Of a DNA stretch of 17,933 nucleotides, positions 14,927 to 17,933 are shown piece by piece. The stretch comes from JACKCP01 sp034007295 (lineage in GTDB: Bacteria > Desulfobacterota > Desulfobacteria > Desulfobacterales > JACKCP01): the NCBI GenBank assembly GCA_034007295.1, contig JAVERC010000058.1, forward strand, positions 1-17,933, given 5' to 3'. Within the stretch, counting starts at the first letter, position 1. Every line of letters begins with the position of its first letter. The translations under genes and the position numbers were made by a program. The notes below the pieces were generated by a model. That model searched no databases, was not told the DNA's origin, and was given only the letters and a program-made list of their open reading frames with translations.

Positions 14927-14969
14927 AAAAAGATTAATCAGGACAAAATCTGCCCTGATTAATCTTTTT
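14927..14969 (-). terminator. Strong terminator/attenuator between DUF5320 and DUF296 genes
   Basis: A perfect 16-bp stem: 14927-14942 with 14954-14969 (core GATTAATCAGG / CCTGATTAATC), loop 11 bases, minus-strand T-tract TTTTTATA. It begins 3 bases after the DUF5320 stop and ends 7 bases before the DUF296 Shine-Dalgarno site. Confidence 0.85.
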
Positions 14970-14971
14970 TA

Positions 14972-15265
14972 TTATTCCCTTGTCATCTTATCAAGTCTTG
15001 AATTAAGAATTTCAACTGAATTTTTAAGACTTTCAGTCATTGCCCTTAGTTCTTCAATTTCTGATGAATCTGAAGAAACCGGCAAGGTGTTTTGGTAATA
15101 TCTGTTTCCTGCAAAAGCTCTTCTTCCATAGCCTCTGCCCCTTCCATTTCCAAAACCATAGCCTGAATTGCGATAACTTCCAGGGACATTTCCTGAACAA
15201 ACGCCCCTTGCTCCCCCTGTCATTGAACCCATTCCGTTTGGTCCTGTTCCGTCTAGTCCTGGCAT
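14972..15265 (-). CDS. DUF5320 glycine-rich protein
   Basis: A 97-residue protein with the DUF5320 opening MPGLDGTGP followed by GMGSMTGGARGVC. Next comes a Gly/Arg/Tyr-rich low-complexity segment (about residues 24-58) and a C-terminal helix with heptad character (about 66-97), likely a coiled coil that oligomerises. There is a single cysteine (Cys23). Such proteins commonly sit beside DUF134 regulators and NifX/NifB-type iron-molybdenum cofactor proteins in anaerobes, which suggests a metal-cofactor context, but the function is unknown. A strong AAGGAGG precedes the ATG. It is downstream of the DUF134 gene on the same strand, 67 bp away across a hairpin, and is followed by a terminator. Confidence 0.85.
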   Translation of the reverse strand: MPGLDGTGPNGMGSMTGGARGVCSGNVPGSYRNSGYGFGNGRGRGYGRRAFAGNRYYQNTLPVSSDSSEIEELRAMTESLKNSVEILNSRLDKMTRE

Positions 15266-15296
15266 AATCTGCCTCCTTTTGTTTTAAGTTTTTAAA

Positions 15297-15334
15297 GACC
15301 AGGCTTTACAAGATGTAAAGTATCCCCCCTGGTC
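15297..15334 (-). terminator. Two-tier hairpin between DUF134 and DUF5320 genes
   Basis: Outer arms GACCAGG (15297-15303) and CCTGGTC (15328-15334), inner arms CTTTACA (15304-15310) and TGTAAAG (15314-15320), tri-loop AGA. A 7-base bulge lies on one side only. It touches the DUF134 stop codon. The minus-strand tract is TTTAAAAAC, so it may be a partial terminator, an attenuator or an mRNA stability element. Confidence 0.6.
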
Positions 15335-15689
15335 AGGTATTATTATTCAGGTCAGAATCATTATTTCTTCCTCCCCTGAATCGTCTTCCATTGCCCCTAG
15401 AACCTCTTAACTGATAATCTCCGCCGCTGATTCTTATTCTTTTTCCTGTAACAAGGGCTTCAGCAACTGTCTGTCTTGCTTCCTTAAGAATTCTTCCATA
15501 GGTTTGTCTTGAAACTCCCATAATTTTTGAAGCAGACTCCTGATCAAGATTTTCATGATCTGAAAGTCTTATTGCCTCAAAGCCTTCAAGATTTAAGACA
15601 AGCTCCTCATTAAGAGAACTTCCTGAAGGTGAAAAAATCTGATTTTCAGGTTCGCGTGCAATAAATCTTCTTTTTTTATATCTTGGCAT
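15333..15689 (-). CDS. DUF134 family DNA-binding protein
   Basis: A 118-residue probable transcription regulator. From the chosen start it reads MPRYKKRRFI, the standard DUF134 opening. The core NLEGFEAIRLSDHENLDQ leads into a sigma-70 region 4-like helix-turn-helix (about 49-75, ESASKIMGVSRQTYGRIL). The tail is Gly/Arg/Asn-rich. An in-frame ATG at 15710 would add seven residues but has no ribosome site and lies only about 5 nt from the predicted transcription start; the ATG at 15689 fits the family and is preferred. The metal-linked neighbours (DUF5320, DUF296, CGGC protein) suggest a metal or redox regulon. A palindrome sits directly upstream of its promoter, so autoregulation is plausible. 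Confidence 0.85.
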   Translation of the reverse strand: MPRYKKRRFIAREPENQIFSPSGSSLNEELVLNLEGFEAIRLSDHENLDQESASKIMGVSRQTYGRILKEARQTVAEALVTGKRIRISGGDYQLRGSRGNGRRFRGGRNNDSDLNNNT

Positions 15690-15721
15690 ATCTCTTTTCT
15701 TTCCTGTCATTTGTTAAATAC

Positions 15722-15750
15722 AATATAATTATAAAAAACAAATATTTCAA
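15722..15750 (-). promoter_or_regulatory. Promoter of the DUF134 gene
   Basis: On the minus strand, TTGAAA (15745-15750) and TATATT (15722-15727) are separated by 17 bases. The predicted start near 15715 gives a leader of about 26 nt to the ATG at 15689. Confidence 0.55.
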
Positions 15751-15754
15751 GTTT

Positions 15755-15776
15755 ATTTTGGTCATATGACTAAAAT
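15755..15776. promoter_or_regulatory. Candidate palindromic operator between DUF134 and CGGC genes
   Basis: A 22-bp near-perfect palindrome centred on GTCATATGAC (15761-15770), with arms ATTTTG and TAAAAT; only one of the 11 base pairs fails (G against T). It lies just upstream of the DUF134 -35 box and about 100 bp upstream of the CGGC promoter. Confidence 0.5.
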
Positions 15777-15871
15777 TTTTATTAAAAACTTTTTATACTT
15801 TTTCGCCTGGATAATTATAAAGTTTCAATTCAGCAAATATTTATTCCAAGATAATCAAGATATCTCACTTA

Positions 15872-15900
15872 TTGACACATGGTTTACTGCCCCATAAAGT
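15872..15900 (+). promoter_or_regulatory. Promoter of the CGGC gene
   Basis: A perfect TTGACA (15872-15877), 17-base spacer and TAAAGT (15895-15900), giving a leader of about 65 nt to the ATG at 15973. Confidence 0.6.
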
Positions 15901-15972
15901 AAAATCAGTCAGTTTTAAAATTTACAGCCTTAAAAAAACACTGAATTTGCCAGACAAAAAAGGGGGACTTAA

Positions 15973-16410
15973 ATGAAAAAAATCGGAATTATTATCTGCC
16001 ACCGTTATCACACCTGTGCAGGGGGAAAATGTTTTCGATCAATGCACAACCGTGAAGGTGCTTTTTCAATTTATCAGGGAGAAGAAATTGAACTTGTAGG
16101 ATTTACAAGCTGCGGAGGCTGTCCCGGAGGAAATGTGGAATATGCACCTGCAGAAATGAAAAAAAACGGTGCAGAAATAATCCATTTAGCAACAGGCCTT
16201 GTGGTTGGTTATCCTCCATGCCCAAGACTAAATGCCTTTTGCAATTTTATTCCTGAAAAATACGGATTAAAAGTAGTCATCGGCACCCATCCGATTCCTG
16301 AAAACTATTTTCTTACCCATGAAAAACTTGGAACATGGAAATCAGATAACTGGCAGGAAAAAATAAAGTATGTCTTACCGGAAAAAGAAATGCGTCTTGC
16401 CTATGACTGA
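15973..16410 (+). CDS. CGGC domain-containing protein
   Basis: A 145-residue cytoplasmic protein of the CGGC-domain family, thought to bind metal. It opens MKKIGIIICHRYHTCAGGKC (Cys9, Cys15, Cys20). The name motif CGGCPGG is at 47-53 (Cys47, Cys50), and further cysteines are at 83 (YPPCPR) and 90. IGTHPIP near 103-109 adds a conserved-type His. The seven-cysteine pattern fits a metal or Fe-S site, but I know of no demonstrated role. A strong GGGGGA lies 6 bases before the ATG, and a good promoter lies upstream. It is divergent from the DUF134 regulator with a shared palindromic site between them, so regulation by DUF134 is a fair inference. Confidence 0.88.
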   Translation: MKKIGIIICHRYHTCAGGKCFRSMHNREGAFSIYQGEEIELVGFTSCGGCPGGNVEYAPAEMKKNGAEIIHLATGLVVGYPPCPRLNAFCNFIPEKYGLKVVIGTHPIPENYFLTHEKLGTWKSDNWQEKIKYVLPEKEMRLAYD

Positions 16411-16441
16411 TAAAAGGCTAAACAATTTTTTACAAAACACT

Positions 16442-16470
16442 CAGGCCTTACTGAATTTAAGCAAGGCTTG
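16442..16470. terminator. Hairpin after the CGGC gene
   Basis: CAGGCCTT (16442-16449) and AAGGCTTG (16463-16470) pair over 8 positions with one G-T pair and a 13-base loop. There is no T-tract on the plus strand; on the minus strand a TTTTGTAAAAAATT stretch follows. Confidence 0.4.
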
Positions 16471-16485
16471 AAATAAAAACCCAAG

Positions 16486-16564
16486 TTGAGCGTTTCATAT
16501 TTTTAAATTAAGAAATTTTCAATGAGTTAAACTTATTATCTTTAAAAATATGAAAATCGCTCAA
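16486..16564. repeat. Long inverted repeat between convergent genes
   Basis: Arms at 16486-16507 and 16541-16564 are complementary over 22 bases with one 2-base bulge (TTGAGCG then TTTCATATTTTTAAA). The loop is 33 bases. It lies between the CGGC gene and the thioesterase gene. It could be a bidirectional terminator or a palindromic intergenic unit. Confidence 0.6.
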
Positions 16565-16596
16565 TTCAGGAAAAAAACAAACTGCTTTTTTATCTT

Positions 16597-17481
16597 CTAT
16601 TCTCTGCCATTATACCTCATCAAACCTTCCTGAACAGTTGAAGCCACTAAAATGCCGTCTTTAGTAAAAATCTGACCTCTGTTAAGTCCTCTTGACGAGC
16701 AGGCACTAGGACTTTCCATTGAATATAAAAGCCAGTCATCCATTCTGAAATCACGGTGAAACCAGATGGAATGGTCAAGACTTGCGGCAGTCATCTGCCT
16801 TTCCCAGAATGTATGAGCATGGGGATGAAGTGAAGTTGCTAAAAGTCCAAAATCAGAAGCATAGGCAAGAAGGCATCTGTGAATTGAAAGGTCATCCGGA
16901 AGAACCCCGCTGGCCTTAAACCATGAATATTTGAGAGGTTCTTTTTTTTGAGGCTTAAATGGATTTACAGGACTTACCTGCCTTATTTCAACAGGCTTAT
17001 CCCTTAAAAGCTGTTCTCTGATTGATTCCGGAATTTTATCCTTTGCTTTTTTCACATACTCAAGGTCTGACATAAGGTTTTCAGGCCCCGGAACATCAGG
17101 CATTGAGCTCTGATGCTCAAATCCTTTTTCTTTTACATGAAATGAAGCAGACATACAAAAAATTATCCGTCCCTTCTGGGTTGCAGAGACCTGTCTTGTA
17201 CTGAAACTTCTTCCGTCCCGCAAATTTTCAACTTTATACTCAATTGGAAATTTTGGGTCTCCCGCAAGAAGAAAATAAGCGTGCATGCTGTGAACAGGCC
17301 TGTCATTATCTACAGTCTGGGTTGCAGCAGATAAAGACTGGCCAAGCACCTGTCCTCCGAAAATACTTCCAAACCCCAAATCCTGACTTTTACCCTTAAA
17401 AATATTTTCTTTTATTTTTTCAAGTTTCAAAAGACAGACAAGTTCCTTTAAAACATTTTCATGGTTTGAATCTGAATTCAT
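16597..17481 (-). CDS. tesB: Acyl-CoA thioesterase II (TesB family)
   Basis: A 294-residue double-hotdog thioesterase that hydrolyses acyl-CoA to free acid and CoA in the cytoplasm. The N-terminal hotdog has FGSIFGGQVLGQSL and HSMHAYFLLAGD, the C-terminal one SLDHSIWFHR, SPSACSSRGL and the ending ILVASTVQEGLMR. By alignment to Escherichia coli TesB from memory, the catalytic trio Asp/Thr/Gln corresponds here to the Asp of ASDFGLL, a Ser in AASLDHS (Thr replaced by Ser) and the Gln of STVQEG. An in-frame ATG at 17487 lies too close to AGGAA; the ATG at 17481 has AGGAA about 7 bases upstream and is preferred. No fatty-acid genes are adjacent, so the substrate range is unknown. Confidence 0.92.
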   Translation of the reverse strand: MNSDSNHENVLKELVCLLKLEKIKENIFKGKSQDLGFGSIFGGQVLGQSLSAATQTVDNDRPVHSMHAYFLLAGDPKFPIEYKVENLRDGRSFSTRQVSATQKGRIIFCMSASFHVKEKGFEHQSSMPDVPGPENLMSDLEYVKKAKDKIPESIREQLLRDKPVEIRQVSPVNPFKPQKKEPLKYSWFKASGVLPDDLSIHRCLLAYASDFGLLATSLHPHAHTFWERQMTAASLDHSIWFHRDFRMDDWLLYSMESPSACSSRGLNRGQIFTKDGILVASTVQEGLMRYNGRE

Positions 17482-17607
17482 GGACATTTCCTGATTTTAA
17501 GTTTCCGGATAAAAATTTTACAAAAAATATAAAGTAAAACCATAGGTTATCAGCCTGGACATAATAAATCTCACACAAAATCTTTTGGAACAAAAATATA
17601 TAGTGAC

Positions 17608-17646
17608 TGGCCAAAAGCAAAATTCTTTGTTCAGCAACTATATAAA
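17608..17646 (+). repeat. Partial copy of the intergenic repeat (3' end type)
   Basis: TGACTGGCC, then TTTGTTCAGCAACTATATAA, matches the end of copies A and B1 (TTCAGCAACTATTTAA on the minus strand for B1). Upstream, AAAACCATAGGTTATC at 17536-17551 may be a degraded version of the TTTAACCTTTAGGATACA core. It lies in the 446-bp gene-free stretch 17488-17933. Confidence 0.45.
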
Positions 17647-17739
17647 ACAATTATCATATTAATTCCTTATATTCAAAAAATCTGAACAAAATGTCCTTTA
17701 AGGCGTGTTTTTAGTCTTTTTAAACTCTTTATTATATAA

Positions 17740-17775
17740 TTAGCGGCTGAACGAAAACATCAAATTTTATAAAAT
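17740..17775 (+). repeat. Partial copy of the intergenic repeat (5' end type)
   Basis: TTAGCGGCTGAACGAAAAC followed by ATCAAATTTT resembles the beginning of B1 read on the minus strand (TTTAGCGATTGGCCGAAAAC, then GAGAATTTT) and of copy A (GCTGAACAAAAA). The similarity fades after about 35 bases. In 17776-17933 I see no gene or other structure. Confidence 0.4.
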
Positions 17776-17933
17776 CAGGCCTCAAAAAATGAAATTATTT
17801 TTCTAAAAAATTATGAGAAAGATGTTTTTTGGTTAAATTTAAAAAATTTATGCAAAATTTTGTTGATTTTAGACGCAGCTATCCCAATAAATAACCATAA
17901 AAAGTTTAAATTTAATTTTTATCAGGCGGCAGT

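Noticed and set aside
15690..15710. Upstream ATG for the DUF134 gene
   Set aside because: No ribosome site, and too close to the predicted transcription start; the family begins at MPRYKK.
15820..15845. TTCAGCAAATATTTATT as a further repeat copy
   Set aside because: Only the end motif is similar; the 25- and 33-base blocks are absent and the surrounding similarity is no better than AT-rich background.
17488..17650. Short minus-strand reading frame upstream of tesB
   Set aside because: It overlaps the tesB start in another frame and is Phe/Tyr-rich as expected of translated AT-rich DNA.
1..17933. CRISPR array, tRNA/rRNA genes, transposase, phage or toxin-antitoxin genes
   Set aside because: No regularly spaced repeats, no cloverleaf or rRNA stretches and no matching protein motifs were seen on either strand.

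Overview
The window is AT-rich, with very low GC in the gaps, and has short intergenic spaces and clear Shine-Dalgarno sites. The gene content suggests an anaerobic bacterium of the Desulfobacterota (Desulfobacterales-like). It has a paired CoA-disulfide reductase/NADH oxidase set (one with a rhodanese tail), nickel-maturation genes hypA and hypB, a polyferredoxin-like protein, a nickel/cobalt ECF transporter component, and the DUF134, DUF5320, DUF296 and CGGC small proteins common in sulfate reducers. The taxonomic call is inference from gene content only. I see no rRNA, tRNA, CRISPR array, transposase or phage gene.

Layout. 1-2050: three small genes, namely a DUF6489-like protein, a free-standing copy of the C-terminal domain of COG4670 CoA-transferases, and a membrane-anchored protein I do not recognise. 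2189-5321: two paralogous flavoprotein disulfide reductases, each with its own terminator. 5370-11198, all on the minus strand: an M48/Ste24-type membrane protease, a 471-bp gene-free gap holding an inverted pair of repeats, a membrane chemoreceptor, a ZnT9-type cation diffusion facilitator, and a GAF-AAA+-Fis sigma-54 activator. 11361-14412: a plus-strand nickel block (hypA, hypB, a winged-helix/iron-sulfur protein, a NikM/CbiM-type S component with a PDGLE tail). It is divergent from the sigma-54 activator, and a sigma-54-like promoter sits at the right distance before hypA. 14468-15689, minus strand: DUF134 regulator, DUF5320 glycine-rich protein and DUF296/PPC protein, with hairpins between the genes. 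15973-16410: a CGGC-domain protein divergent from DUF134 across a palindromic site. 16597-17481: acyl-CoA thioesterase II. 17488-17933: no gene, only repeat fragments.

The most coherent functional story is nickel supply. The activator probably switches on hypAB, the Fe-S protein and the transporter component to load nickel into a hydrogenase encoded elsewhere; no hydrogenase subunit and no ECF ATPase lies in this window. A second theme is metal or redox handling by small cysteine- and histidine-bearing proteins around DUF134.

The clearest structure that no gene explains is a short intergenic repeat family of about 130-160 bp. I find three good copies (1019-1176, 6660-6793, 6914-7043) and fragments near 17608-17760. 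The copies share exact blocks of 25 and 33 bases and are found in both orientations.
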